Positions 32,886 to 44,300 of a stretch of DNA of 64,000 bases are shown here, in pieces. This DNA comes from Obelidium mucronatum. Its lineage: Eukaryota > Chytridiomycota > Chytridiomycetes > Chytridiales > Chytriomycetaceae. The stretch lies in contig JAIVFH010000036.1 of assembly GCA_025765595.1 (NCBI GenBank), forward strand, positions 248,001 through 312,000, given 5' to 3'. The notes below the pieces were generated by a model that worked only from the letters and a program-made list of their open reading frames with translations, ran no database searches and was not told where the DNA came from. A program made the position numbers and the translations under genes. Positions within the stretch are counted from its first letter, which is position 1. The number at the start of each line of letters is the position of its first letter.

Positions 32886-35800
32886 ATGGACAAGAAAGCT
32901 CTGAACGCAGGCAAAGGAGCTGCCGCCGCAGCCGCAGCCGCCAATTCAAACTCTGCATCAAAGGCACCGACACCGCTTCCGCCAGCACCGGCTCCAGCTC
33001 CAAACACTGAAAAAGAAAAGGAAAAGGAGAAGGAGAAGGATGTGCCGCCTGGATCAGTTTTGCTTAGTATTCGCATAGGCAAAGCGTTGAATATTCGTGG
33101 TGCAAAAGGCGAAAAGGTGTCATCGTTTATCAGAGTGCAAGTCGCCGACTTTGATTACAAGGATGTGAGTTTGATTCCAATCAGCAAACTGTAGGAGGTC
33201 CTGACTTTGCACCCCCACTAGTCCGCCATTGTGCCTGATACGTCCGCTCCAGATTATAATTTAAATCACGACCAAATCTTTCATGTCGATGAGGTTTGCA
33301 TGGGTTTTGAAGTTGATTTTTTGACAGCACAAGTGTTAAACCCAACCTTTTCTTTCCCCAACCAAAGAATCTGATTGATATCATCGCCAACAAAAAGCTT
33401 TCTGTAACTCTCATTGAATCTCTTCCAAAAGAAAAGACTCAAGTTCTTGGAACGACAGAAATATCACTTTCTTCTTTTGTGAAATATCCACCCCGTGATC
33501 CGAATGCCCCACCAACGACACCTTATCAATTGCCCAGTTTATCCGTCAAAGAAACTACTTCATTCGCTTATTTGAACCCGAAGTTACTGCCACCTCCACC
33601 GAAAGAGGGCGACCCAAACAATCAACCCGAAATCACTGTCGAAGTTTCGCTTTCGGCGCCGCTACTGGCGCCTGAAGTCGTGGAGCAAGGAAATTTCATG
33701 TACATTAAGCTCGAAGATTTGTATCCGGTGCCTGATGAATGGAGCTTGAAAGAAGGAAATGAAAAGGACTTAAACTCCAGTTGAGTCTTTGAAAAATGAA
33801 CAGGCTTTGCCATCAGTCGGGACATAAATTTCTAACCACCTCTCGCCCCCACACCTTATAAATTTTTTTGTTTCTGCAGATATTTACTCGTATTCGATTA
33901 GCTTTATGGTTCCAGCCGAATCGGTACCTGAACGCCTTGTCACAATCCCAGCAGGATCTTTGATGCACTGTGAAGCTGTTATTCCAGGTAGGAGTCGGAT
34001 TTAAAATATTCTGAATCGGATTTAAGATATGACTTTTCGGCTTTCCTCAGACAATCCGACACTGGGCGCCCAGCCAATCTACATCATAAAAGCGGCAGAC
34101 CCACCAGCTATTGTAGCAGATGGAGAAGAAGGAGGTCTTGCAGAAAGCGAAGCTCTCGACGGGGTGAATGCGTCCACCTTGACGCTAGGTATCCCCCCAC
34201 CACCACAGGCGGATCCCAACGCAGCCGACACAAGCGCAAAACAGAGCTTCAAAAAAGTAGCTTGGGCAAGTGCGTCTGCTGGTGCGAGCTCTCCGTATGT
34301 AGTGTGGATTCCGCCTGAAGCTGTTGTGAAATTGAGGGAGAAGATTGTTGCAAAAAATGCATGGGAGTTGGATGTTTGTACCCCTTCTTTCCAGTTTACT
34401 TGTTTGCTTTCATCAATCCTAAGACTTCTCTCGTATTTCAGTTTTCACGTGAAATGCAACCAAGATTTGCTCACGTTGTAGACACAAATTCTGCAAAATA
34501 CAAGGGGAAAGCTGGTATCGACTGGGCTTCGTTGATGTGGCCTCGAGTAATTGGATTGAAGGGGAGATTTTTGTTGGACTTGGCTGATGGTCTTGGCGCC
34601 GATGGTATTTCTGCTGATCACAACGCTGCTAAGGGGAAGAAGGGGGCGAAAGACGAGACTGGTGAGATCAAAATTATAAATCTACTCTCATGGTTGAGTA
34701 ATGTTTCTCGTACAGGCGATGTGAATATTTACAAGGCTCTGGGTACTCACATTGGCTTGGAAGTTAACCTTGACAAACCATTGCTGGACAAAAAGAAACT
34801 ACAACCAGTGAGATATTTTACTAGATTTCGGAATTATTTTTCCTTAATATGGGCTTTTTTTTCAGATCTCAAAGTCTGTGGGGGATTTCATCCCTAAACG
34901 CACAATCCCCGCGCACCTTCTCCACCAAAAGCGTGCGGAAAAAGCGGATGAGAGCTTTCGTGAGCAAATTCAAGAAGTAGTCAAGAGTCTTGTAAATGAG
35001 TATCAAGCATCTCTGCAATCAATAGTTAATAATTCTGCGGCTGCTGCCGCTGAAGGGATGGCAGAGGGTCATGAGAACTTTGACAACTTTGACATTGTAC
35101 ATCCTAAATCCTTGGAAGAGGAGCAAAAGGTTTTTTTTTTGTTTTGTTTTTTCATTGATTTCTCGCTTTCTCCATGAAGTGACACTTTTACTCCAGCGAA
35201 AGAAGAAGTTTTTGTTTCACTTGAACAAGAGCGGTGCTTACTTCAATCTCAAGGAGCAACTTAAATCATCTGTGGTTAACGTTGTTCGTGAGGTATTGGC
35301 CAATTTGTATATTTTTTGGAAGAGTTGGTTATTAATTGACTTTTGGAATTCAGCGATTTCGAAAAAAGTCACCATTTTCGTCGCAAGCCGACCTTCAACT
35401 CTTTCTGAGTGAATTATATGTTTACTTACTTGATCAAATGCATATAAGCATTCATAAGGTACGTGCCTATTGTTAAATGAAACTGTATTGAGCCTTGGAT
35501 CCAGATGTTTAAAGACGTCGACTCCGCATTTATTGATCCAGCAGTTTTGCGTACAGCTGACTTTACTATGCTGAAATCTTTTGCAGATCAAAGTGAATTG
35601 GATCACGATGTTGCCGTTGCTGCTACCTACCATCAAGAACGAATTGCAAAGTACGAAGACAGTTTACAAACTTGGTATGTGTATGACAAGCACATTCACA
35701 GTATCTTGTTAACTTTTTGGGTTTTTAGGTCGGATTATGGAGCTTTCTGTATGCGGAATATGATGGCATCAAAAGGAATCGAATGCTTTAAGGAGATCCT

Positions 35801-37185
35801 GTCCAGAAACCCCAAACATGTGCCAAGGTATGAAGAAGTAGATTTTTTTTATAAAATAATGATCTCACTCAAATTATTACCGGGGATTATTAGTCTTTTG
35901 GCGTATGGATCGATTTGCACAAGTATGGAAAAGTACGAAGAAGCAAGAGTATATCTTGTGACTGCCACCGAGCTTCAGCCAAAATATGTGTTGGCTTTGA
36001 CGATTCTTGGCTTGTTTTATGAAATAACCGGAGAAGAAATGGAATCAGAAAAGTTTTTGGAAGAAGCTGCCAAACTTCATAAAACAACAACAAATGACGG
36101 TAGCATCACATCTGGCGCAAAGTACCCAATTGAAAACTCACACTTTCTCGTAGATAATCAAGCGATAATAATGATCAAAGCTGCAGAATTTCTTGTTCAA
36201 GTTCATGCCACAAAAATTGCAGATGTTGCATTGTCAAACTCGCTGGTCAAGACCGGCCCCTCTGTTGCCCCATACTTACTTCTCTCGCAACTGGAAATCC
36301 AAAGAGGGAATCCTCTGCTGGCCATGGAAAACATCAAAAGTGCCATGCAAGTCCGGCAAGATGATCCTGAAGTATGGGCTGCTTTGGGACATTTACAGTT
36401 CAGGCAAAGAATATGGGGCGAGGCTCAGAACTCGTATGAGACCGTTCTTTCATTGCCGATTGGTAAGAGGTGCTGGTATTTGTTTCAAGTTGTTTAACAC
36501 CACGATTTAGAATCAACCAATATGCCACTGATTTATATGCGCCTTGGATTTTTGTACTTGCGATCACTTGGGGCGATAACAAAAAAGGTGAATGAAAGGT
36601 CTTACGCAGAGGTGGAATTGGCGAAAAAAGCCAAAACAATGTACATCCGTGCTTGCGAAATCAAGCCCTGTTCGTCATCATGGCTTGGTGTGGCCAAAGC
36701 TAGTATTCTGCTTGGGCAATATGAAGAAGCAGAGGACTCATTGTCGGTGAGGTGCTTTTCTTAAAAACAATCGCAACCTTACGAAAATGGTTCTGTTAGG
36801 AAGCAAATGTATTGAATAATCGTGACAGTGAAGTTTGGGCATATCTGTCACTGTTGTGTTTAATATTAGATCGACAATTCGAGGCTGGACAGTGTATCTC
36901 CCAAGCGATTCGAAATAATATCAAGAACGCTGACGCATTAAGGTAGCTCTTCATTAACAAAGCAAAACACTAACAAATGCTTTTAGATTGGTTGGGAATG
37001 CATTTATGGACAGTAACCAGCTTGCGCCTGCCGTTGAATGCTTTAGAATGGCATTAGAGTTGGAACCAAAGGATACAAACACGAGAGCTCTGTTTAGCAA
37101 AGCAGTTTCAATTCAAAGCCAGGATTATTTGAAGTCTCAATTTGGTGGGCCAGCGATTGCTGGAGAAGAAGTCGCAGCAGTGTAA
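32886..37185 (+). CDS. CFAP70: Cilia- and flagella-associated protein 70 (CFAP70)
   Basis: Seen: about 14 exons joined in frame. The N-terminus is an Ala/Pro-rich lead and a KEKEKEKEK run, then a C2-like domain (SVLLSIRIGKALNIRGAKGEK). Middle exons carry PTTPYQLPSL and MYIKLEDLYPVPDEW, typical of CFAP70, and AKYKGKAGIDWASLMWPRVIGL. The C-terminal half is a TPR array (ECFKEILSRNPKHVPSLLAYGSI, EEARVYLVTATELQPKYVLAL, ENIKSAMQVRQDDPEVWAALG, ECFRMALELEPKD). Known: CFAP70 (TTC18) sits at the base of outer dynein arms or the central apparatus and is needed for motility. The presence of all parts supports a functional flagellum. Length, over 1,000 aa, fits the family. Confidence 0.93.
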
Positions 37186-37505
37186 AGCAAATAAAGATTT
37201 TGTCACGTTTAAGATATTGGCATTTCATATCGGGGCTTTTATTGCTGTCTCTGAAAGAGTCGAAGAGACCAAACAAAAATCAGTTATGTTGATTGATTGA
37301 TTACCTCATTCAAACTGAAATTTTAGCACTTCGGGGTTAACAACTTGGATGTCTGAGTAAAAGCGTGCTGTAGAATTGATCGAAACTGAATTATTTTGTA
37401 ATTATTTTGTAGGATAAGGGGTGTCTTTTCGTCAGGTGTTTCAGACTGGAATAAGAAAAAAGGGCGCGCAAACTGAGGTTAAAATTGATTCGAAAATCAA
37501 ACACC
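37186..37505. other. Intergenic, no feature seen
   Basis: 320 bp between the end of CFAP70 and the homeobox gene. It is AT-rich, and the open frames in it are short and of no protein-like composition. It should contain the CFAP70 3' end and the promoter of the homeobox gene. Confidence 0.5.
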
Positions 37506-38345
37506 ATGCACTCATCTTTCTTGAATTCAGATCAAGACTTGATCGAGCCATATTTTGATCAAAGGGGTCTAACAGCCGGTCTTCCCACACTGTGTCCTCC
37601 TCATACGTTTTCTCCACAAGAAGCCACCAACTTGATGCAAACAACTGGAGTACAGAGCCAGGCATTTTCACCGCCGATCAATCTCAATTACTTCAATTTT
37701 GCTACTTCTCCAACGGAAAACTGGTCATTTGTCTCATGCACCCCTTCCGGCCCATTCCCTTTCATCGACTTTTCCTCTATGGACACGATGGCCCATGAAG
37801 CAATAATGCAACCATTTGAGTCCTTACAACCGCTGCAATTGTTGCCATTGAATTCTTTTCCCAACTCGCAATCACTTGACGAGTCGACCGCAGCTTTATC
37901 CCCGCAAGTTGATAGCACTCACACTTTTGAGCAACCTTCTCCTCTTTCCGTCCAGAAGAAATTTACAGAAGCCATCGAAATCAGTCCCAAAACGGGAAAA
38001 CCCAAGAAGTTGCGATTCAAGGCGACAGAAGAAGAGCTCACATATCTTCTTACAATCTTTGAAAACAACCCTTTTCCCACAACGAAGATACGAAGCGAAA
38101 TTGCAGAACGCCTTGGATTGACAGAAAAGCAAATCTTGTTTTGGTTTCAGAATCGCCGGGCAACTTTAAAAACGAACGGAATTATTGCTGTGAAGCCAAG
38201 AGTAGGAAATCCTGGAACGACGGCCGCACTTGCTTTCAAAAAGAAAGGTGGTAGCGGTGGCAGTCTTCCTGGAAAATCCACCGAAGCCTTGTCGATGAGT
38301 CCTTTGAGTGTATCGAATCCGTACTTCTTCGTCAAGGATAATTAA
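37506..38345 (+). CDS. Homeodomain transcription factor
   Basis: Seen: intronless 279-aa ORF from ATG 37506. A Ser/Pro/Gln-rich N-terminus of about 150 residues precedes a homeodomain of about 60 residues. It starts KKLRFKATEEELTYLLTIFE, continues NNPFPTTKIRSEIAERLG and LTEKQILFWFQNRRATLK. Recognition helix 3 has the invariant Trp-Phe-x-Asn-x-Arg (WFQNRRA). A Gly/Ser tail with KKKGGSGGS follows. Known: homeodomains bind TAAT-type sites through Asn51 of helix 3. Inference: a fungal single homeobox regulator; the low-complexity N-terminus could be an activation domain. A TTG at 37485 opens the frame a little earlier but the ATG is the likelier start. Confidence 0.9.
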   Translation: MHSSFLNSDQDLIEPYFDQRGLTAGLPTLCPPHTFSPQEATNLMQTTGVQSQAFSPPINLNYFNFATSPTENWSFVSCTPSGPFPFIDFSSMDTMAHEAIMQPFESLQPLQLLPLNSFPNSQSLDESTAALSPQVDSTHTFEQPSPLSVQKKFTEAIEISPKTGKPKKLRFKATEEELTYLLTIFENNPFPTTKIRSEIAERLGLTEKQILFWFQNRRATLKTNGIIAVKPRVGNPGTTAALAFKKKGGSGGSLPGKSTEALSMSPLSVSNPYFFVKDN

Positions 38346-38423
38346 TGATTAGACTATTTACTTTCTTCTACTTAACAATTATTTGGTGTTAGTTAAAATA
38401 AAATAGATTTCTTTATTTTTGAT

Positions 38424-39460
38424 ATGTTTCGAGTTGAGTTTGCACACTCAAGTAACCAAAAAACTCGATCCGTCGCTGTGGTCTCAAAAACGAAGGAAGG
38501 TAAGGCATATTTAGAGGAAGATATTACATCTCTTTGCTGAATTCGCTGCAAGACTCTATCCAGAAGGTTCTTGCTGTTGCTAAAAACAAACTAAAGCTCA
38601 AGAAAGCTCCACTTTCGTTGGCACTGGATGGGACACCAGTCTGCTCGATTGAATTATTCTGGGCCAACATCAAGGACGGATCGTTGGTGGTTGTGGCGAA
38701 CGAGCAACCGGCATCTGGCACAAATGTTCCCGAACAATTCACTACTTCTGATGCGTGCACAGTGACCACCATTGAAAGCAATGGGAACTTGATTCTTCAT
38801 TTGAAATACCAAAGCGCCACTATGTTGCAACAGGCGCTCAAACGGCCGCATATCTACTACGAAAAGAAGGAACTGAAGGGTCCTCTGAAAGGAATCAATT
38901 TTCCAGTTGAAAGCTGGATACAATGGGCCGAAGAAGTATATCGATCTGCTTTTACATCTGCGGATACTATCTCCCAAGACCTTCAAGTGCTGGATCTTGC
39001 CAACAACGATGCCTCACGAATTCGCAATATCGACTATCGAGCATTATTTACGTCTTTAGAGCTTCAGGCGTTAGATTTTGGACTGGGGGAACAATGGAGT
39101 TTTGTGCCAGAAACTGGGAAACTGTTGCAAAACACGAAAATCGAATACGTTATTGCTCACACTGCCTCAGATCGATCTACATTTGTGCATGAATGGGCGC
39201 ATGCCATTTTTTATCTGCGGAAGCCGTATCGTGATTTGTGCGAATCCGTGTTTAACTCTCAAGCTTCGGAGAGCTTTCGTGCTCATGTCGCCAAAGAGCT
39301 TGTGCAATTATGGAACTATGACGAAAGCGTGGTTCTGGATGAGTTTCAAGCGTATTGTGTGGAGGGACCTGTTGTGGTGTTTGGCAAAAAGTGGTCGAAT
39401 GAAGTCAAGTTGCTTCAAAGTGTTTTGAGAGCAGGCGTTGGAGATATTCCACCATATTAA
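38424..39460 (+). CDS. Ubiquitin-like domain fused to a putative HExxH zinc peptidase
   Basis: Seen: exon 1 (ATG 38424, 76 nt) encodes MFRVEFAHSSNQKTRSVAVVSKTKE. A 53-nt intron (38500-38552) joins it to DSIQKVLAVAKNKLKLKK, then APLSLALDGTPVCSIELFWANIKDGSLVVVANE. Read together this looks like a beta-grasp ubiquitin-like fold. The C-terminal half has STFVHEWAHAIFYLRKPYRD, where HEWAH is the HExxH zinc motif, and 50 residues on VVLDEFQAYCVEGP, which could supply the third (Glu) ligand as in gluzincins. Known: WLM and DA1-type metallopeptidases act on ubiquitin-pathway substrates. Inference: a ubiquitin-guided metallopeptidase. Without the upstream exon the protein would begin at an unsupported TTG. 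Confidence 0.68.
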
Positions 39461-39511
39461 TTAGTAGTTATATAAACATATATATACAGCTTGTATGCAT
39501 AAGCATGCGTT

Positions 39512-40203
39512 TTACTGATTGTCTTCGGAGTTTGAAGTTGAGTCATCCTCTTCAGAATCAGTTCCGACTTCACTAACATCGCTGCTCCCGTCAACACTAG
39601 CCCCGGAATCTGCATCGCAACTGCTCTCTCCGCTATCATCGTCGTCATCCCCTGAACTTGCATCCTCCGCTCCAGTCTCAGCATCTTGCAAATCCAGGAA
39701 CATCTTCTCCTTCAATACTGGTACATACTCAAGAATCAGAGGATTCCGCGGATCGGTTTTTAAAACTGCCGTTGACGCCATAAGTGATTGGAAGGACATA
39801 TAAGAACTTACGTACTTTCAGTAGCGATCTGTAATGCAGACGCGTAGCTTTTTGTTTGTATTTTTACCAGAAACTGTTAGAAGAACGTGTTATTGTTGAA
39901 GTTGGTGGCTGTGTGGTAGGTCAGGTAGGATGAATACCAATTCAAACAAAGTCAATGTCGCATCAATTGGATCCGATTCATTAACTGACAGACAGAGGAG
40001 GATAAAAAATCGATGAGTTAGAATAATGTATGAAACTGATTCTTGAGAATTGCTGTACATGCTGCAGATCTCTCTGGGTCAACCTCCTGTACCGGAGTTA
40101 ACGCGTCGAGCTCTTTTTGAATGAGTGCCACACTAGTTTCCATTGCTGTAGAATCTTTGGAAAGGAAAGAAGGCGGTGGGATTGTCGCTGTTTTGGATAG
40201 CAT
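39512..40203 (-). CDS. ERICH2-like small acidic TPR-type protein
   Basis: Seen: reconstructed from four exons. ATG at 40203 (MLSKTATIPPPSF), then, across a 73-nt intron with a CTAAC branch point, FNESDPIDATLTLFEL. Next is FLVKIQTKSYASALQIATEI and, across the last intron, LKTDPRNPLILEYVPVLKEKM. The C-terminus is a Glu/Asp/Ser run. The helical pair FLVKIQ...YASALQIATEILK-x-DPRNP...EYVPVLKEK follows the pattern I recall from human ERICH2, where a single-TPR block ends the protein. Known: ERICH2 is found in ciliated and sperm tissues in animals. Inference: flagellar. Exon phases all agree, which supports the splice model more than the identity does. Confidence 0.55.
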
Positions 40204-40289
40204 TCGACACAACGACAGTTTGAGATGGAAAAATATCCAAAAATAAATATAGTACTATTGTCTCTTCAGAAGAAAGAATACTTATAGTA

Positions 40290-40952
40290 ATGACCATGTC
40301 CTACCAAAGAACCAAGCGTATCTTTTCTGCACTGCTGTATGGAGAAACAAACAGCGCCACTAAGGCAGCGAAACCGATTACGATTTATCCCGAATCAAGT
40401 GTGGAAACGCTTTTATTGGAGGCATCGTCATCGATAGAGTTATTGCCAGGCATCACTCCTGGACCTGATGGCTCTGAGAAAGCTAGGAATGAAGGGTCAC
40501 ACGCGCCATCGCGGTTTTCAACAATGCTATCGCTTGCCGTACAGCGACCGCAAACTCAACCAACCAATGATAATCCGACGTCGATAGAAACTGTTAAAGG
40601 TACCACAAGAAAAGGAGAAGACTTTGAAAGAAAACAACCTGTTTCAATACCAGTCCCTGATTCCGAAGAAGAGCCCAAAAGACTGAGCGTGATTGATATG
40701 CTGAAATCGATTTGCATTGGAACCCCTGAAGTTGCCTTCATGAAAATGTTGAAGGCTATGCAATCGGGGAACTTGAAGAGAATTACCTGGAAGAGCCAAA
40801 GAGAGTCGAGCATTAGTAGACCCTGCAGTGCAATAAGCGATAGGAACATTGCCTTATTGGATTCCAGTTTGGAGCTGCCCACAGCTGGTGAACTCAAACT
40901 TGAATTTGAGTCGGTTTTTCAAAACTTGGACTATGAAGTAAAATTGGCATAG
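40290..40952 (+). CDS. Hypothetical protein (220 aa)
   Basis: Seen: intronless ORF from the ATG at 40290 (MTMSYQRTKRIFSALLYGETNS). It is polar, with Ser/Pro-rich segments and a conserved-looking block LSVIDMLKSICIGTPEVAFMKMLKAMQSG. No motif or family is recognised. It is divergent from the ERICH2-like gene with 86 bp between starts, so the two probably share regulation, which hints at a flagellar role but proves nothing. Confidence 0.5.
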   Translation: MTMSYQRTKRIFSALLYGETNSATKAAKPITIYPESSVETLLLEASSSIELLPGITPGPDGSEKARNEGSHAPSRFSTMLSLAVQRPQTQPTNDNPTSIETVKGTTRKGEDFERKQPVSIPVPDSEEEPKRLSVIDMLKSICIGTPEVAFMKMLKAMQSGNLKRITWKSQRESSISRPCSAISDRNIALLDSSLELPTAGELKLEFESVFQNLDYEVKLA

Positions 40953-41034
40953 GGTGATTGGAACTTGGGATAAATGTTTATTTGAATAAAGTAGTAGTAG
41001 GTCAAACTTTTTAGTCACATAGAAGAGAGATCAA

Positions 41035-42835
41035 TTAAAAAGTTCCCTCGAATGTGGCGACACGTTTCATTGCAATTGGTCCAATTAATCTACACCAATC
41101 GTAGGGCATAGTGGACTTGCTGGGAGGAGAAGACATAGCTGACACTCCAGAAGATACTGTTTGATGTGGAGATGATGGCGGAGTGCTGACACCGCCAATG
41201 ACGACAACAGTAGACCTCTTGTTGACAGGAACAGGAAGCCTGCTTGCAAGCGACCCCTTTCGAGCCATATCAACCGCAGATGACGATGCAGCGGCAACTG
41301 CCAACTTTTTCTGCCGCAACAATCGAGCCTCCTCGCGTTCAGCTTCCATCAGTGCCCAACAATCTTGAGCTACGGATTCGATAAACGTGCCAGATATCAA
41401 ATCGCAGCCATCCAAACGAACTTCCACAAGAGCACCACATTCCCGAATCAATGTGCGAATGGAATCCGCATCGACTTCAGTGGCACTGAGACCCAGGGAC
41501 TTTAGAGGGCTCAGAGTCATAAATTTAAGACGACCGATTCCATCAATCAGGTCAAGCATGTTTGTTGGCTTGTCGTGTGTTGGTGGATCTATTGGACCAA
41601 GTTTGGAAACGCCAGCGAAAATTGAAGAGATTTTCCCTGGGGTTACCGATGTTAACAAATGGCAGCCATCTAAATCGAGGCACTCCAATTGAATCGTGTG
41701 AGGTGTGGCAGTTTGGCGAGGGATGGCAAGTTGGTCAAGGAAAGACACAACATGATTGTCTGTAAGATTCTCACAACCACTAAGAACTAACGTCTTCAAG
41801 TTGGGTGCTCTTGGATGATGTTAGTTATTTCCTCAGAATATGAAGCAAAACAAACCTCATGGCCAGATTCTTCAGATCTTTCTCACTTGGTTTACTTCCA
41901 GATAGCGATACATAGGATAACTTGTGAGATATAGTTCCTTTCTGGGCTACGAAGACACGTCTTGTTGTTGGCGGTGGTGGCGATCCAATAAAAGAGGACC
42001 GTCTGGGCCGACTCGACTCTTGCTCCACTTCAGCAGGTTGCATTCCATCCAATGTGAGCGATTCCAAAGACTGAAGCCCAGTGAGGAGAGCCTCAAACGA
42101 CGCAAACGACACATTTGTTGCTGACAAATTAACCGAGGTGAGGTTTGGACAGCCAAGAATCAAGTCGGAAATATATCCATCTCCAACAGGACACCCTTCA
42201 AGAGAGAGAGCGGTAAGATGTGGAGCATAATCAGCCAAACTTTGGACAATTTTGGATGAGATGTGTAGACACGAAGCCAAGCGGAAGGAGCGTAGGTTCG
42301 GACATAGGCCAAGAGCGGTTTCTAAATCCCCCATTTCAATATTGTCTGCAGCAGGACCTAAGCAACGGTATTTTGTGTTGTTTAAGATTGCTGCTTGGAA
42401 TAGACAAGGCCTTGCAAATTACGTACCTTCAATGTTCAGGGCTTCTACTAAGGGATGATATTCAAAGAACGAAGTCGAGTTTGGAGCCGCAGAGAGCGAG
42501 AGAATGCGGATGAAGTGGGCAAAAGTTTGGGGACCCCGTAGAGGCGGGCTGGCGTAAAGGGCAGGGATAGCTGCCTCGCACCACTCCGAGCACACCGTCA
42601 GCAATGGCAGCACTTGCTCGACGACTTCCGAGTCGCTTGGGTCTGAGCCTGTGAGCGCAAAGTCGAGAATGCGGGCAAAGACCTTAGGTGGGAGGCGAAA
42701 GATAGCAGGGCCAAGCATGTCGATGTCTTGATCCTCGTCTTCTGAATCGCTTAGGTCTGGATTCGACAGCGCCAGACGTGATTTCGACCGTGGCGGCTGC
42801 GTTGTCACCAGGGAACGCAGAAGGGCTGGCAACAT
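41035..42835 (-). CDS. F-box / leucine-rich-repeat protein
   Basis: Seen: three exons. The N-terminal exon (ATG 42835) has FRLPPKVFARILDFAL, an F-box-like helix pattern. It is followed by a series of Leu-rich repeats: LCPNLRSFRLASCLHIS, APHLTALSLEGCPVGD, GCPNLTSVNLSATNVSF, LQSLESLTLDGM, APNLKTLVLSGCENLTD, LECLDLDGCHLLTS, LKSLGLSATEVDADSIRTLI, LVEVRLDGCDLIS. Repeats are of the Cys/Gly-containing AMN1/GRR1 type. Known: such proteins are substrate receptors of SCF ubiquitin ligases. The C-terminus is Ser/Pro-rich and ends in VATFEGTF. Two introns keep the frame. Confidence 0.83.
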
Positions 42836-42884
42836 GATTCTGATGTACTTTTATTCACAGAATCCGCCAAGCACTCCAATCACT

Positions 42885-44294
42885 CTATCTCTTTACCACT
42901 TCCGACAAAGTACGAATAATGTGATCCACAGATTCCTTTGAAACCTGATGATGCACAACCCAGCGTTGCTCTCCTATGGGACCGCCCAACACACGCACCC
43001 CATTTTGAGCCAAAACAGCCTGAAGTTCTGTTCCAGATAGCCCAACTGACTGGGTGTCGAACCACACCATATTTGTCTCTACTTTTCGCGTTAAAGCAAA
43101 TCCTAAGCTTGTGAGCTGATTGCCCAGATACTTTGCCACTTCATGATCGACCTTCATCTTTGGAAAGTGATTCTCGATGGCATAGATTCCTGCAGCTGCC
43201 AAAATTCCACCTTGCCGCCAGCTGAAGCAGAAAGAACGTCAGCCATGAATAGAAGCTCTGAGTTTCTCACCCCCCGCCAAACATTTTCCTGTAATGTCTG
43301 GCCTTCTTGATGACTGAGTGCGACCCAACCAAGACAGAACCAACGGGAGCACCCAATCCCTTTGAAAGACACAAAGAAACCTAGCCAATAATTCAGCTTT
43401 TTTAACATGCACCAAAATCAACTTAACAGTATCAAACAACTGGCAGTACTCTTTCAAGGAAACGCCCGTCTCCACAGAAGCATTCCACAACCGCGCCCCG
43501 TCCAAATGCATCTTAACACCGTGCTCTTTTGCCAGATTTCGTATTTTGATGAGCTCATTGAAAGGAAAAATCTACTTGAGTTTCGTTAGGTATCTGGGTT
43601 GTAGAACTCCAAACTACCTCTCCCCCCAAAGTGTTTTCCAAGCAAATAACTTTTGTTGGTGCACCATGAATGTCATCATCGATTATCATGTGCTTTTCAA
43701 TTATGTCCGCTGTAAGATGGGAACTTCCGAGCGCAGGTGCAACAGGAATTAGCAATGCCTGTGAATGATGAGCAACACCAGATGCTTCATAGCAATAAAT
43801 ATGAGCACGGGAATCGGTGAGAATGCTGTATGGTGGCGAAGTAAGCAAAGTTCGGATCCCCAGTTGGTTCGTCATTGTTCCTGATGCACAAAAGAGGGCA
43901 GATTCGTGACCAGAGAGGTTTGATACGAGAGATTCAAGAGCTAGGATCGTTGGATCGTCCTATTTGATATCAGTGCCGGTTTTCAGTTTGACGGGTCCCT
44001 TACTCCCATAACATCATCTCCCACTGGTGCATTCGCCATAGCTTGTCTCATCTCCAACGATGGAGTGGTAACTGAGCAATGTTAATAAATCTGGAACATC
44101 AACATTGCGCTGGACGCACCTGTGTCACTCCTCAAATCAGCGATCAGATTGGATGCATCAACTATTGGTTTGATGCTATTTCCACCCGCGTTATACATTG
44201 AAACAGCTCCAGGACTTTTTACACTACTGGAATAACAGACGCGAAAAGGCAAGCGCAGGATGTTTCGGAAACACCTCTTTTGTAATAAAAACAT
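42885..44294 (-). CDS. GLY1: L-threonine aldolase (low-specificity, PLP enzyme), possibly mitochondrial
   Basis: Seen: ATG at 44294 ([24 protein letters not shown]), a basic, Arg/Ser-rich lead typical of a mitochondrial targeting peptide. Exons then give [46 protein letters not shown] and ENTLGGEVV, then [17 protein letters not shown]. The cofactor Lys lies in [13 protein letters not shown], which is correctly read by splicing at GTTAAG/GCTAG inside the FDTV exon. The C-terminal part has [11 protein letters not shown] and RWVVHHQV. Known: the enzyme splits threonine to glycine and acetaldehyde. Six exons are needed. It is divergent from ANKRD39 with start codons 6 bp apart. Confidence 0.92.
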
Positions 44295-44300
44295 AAAAGT

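Noticed and set aside
38534..39460. Start of the zinc-peptidase gene at a TTG within a single ORF
   Set aside because: An ATG exon at 38424 joined over a 53-nt intron completes a ubiquitin-like domain and keeps frame.
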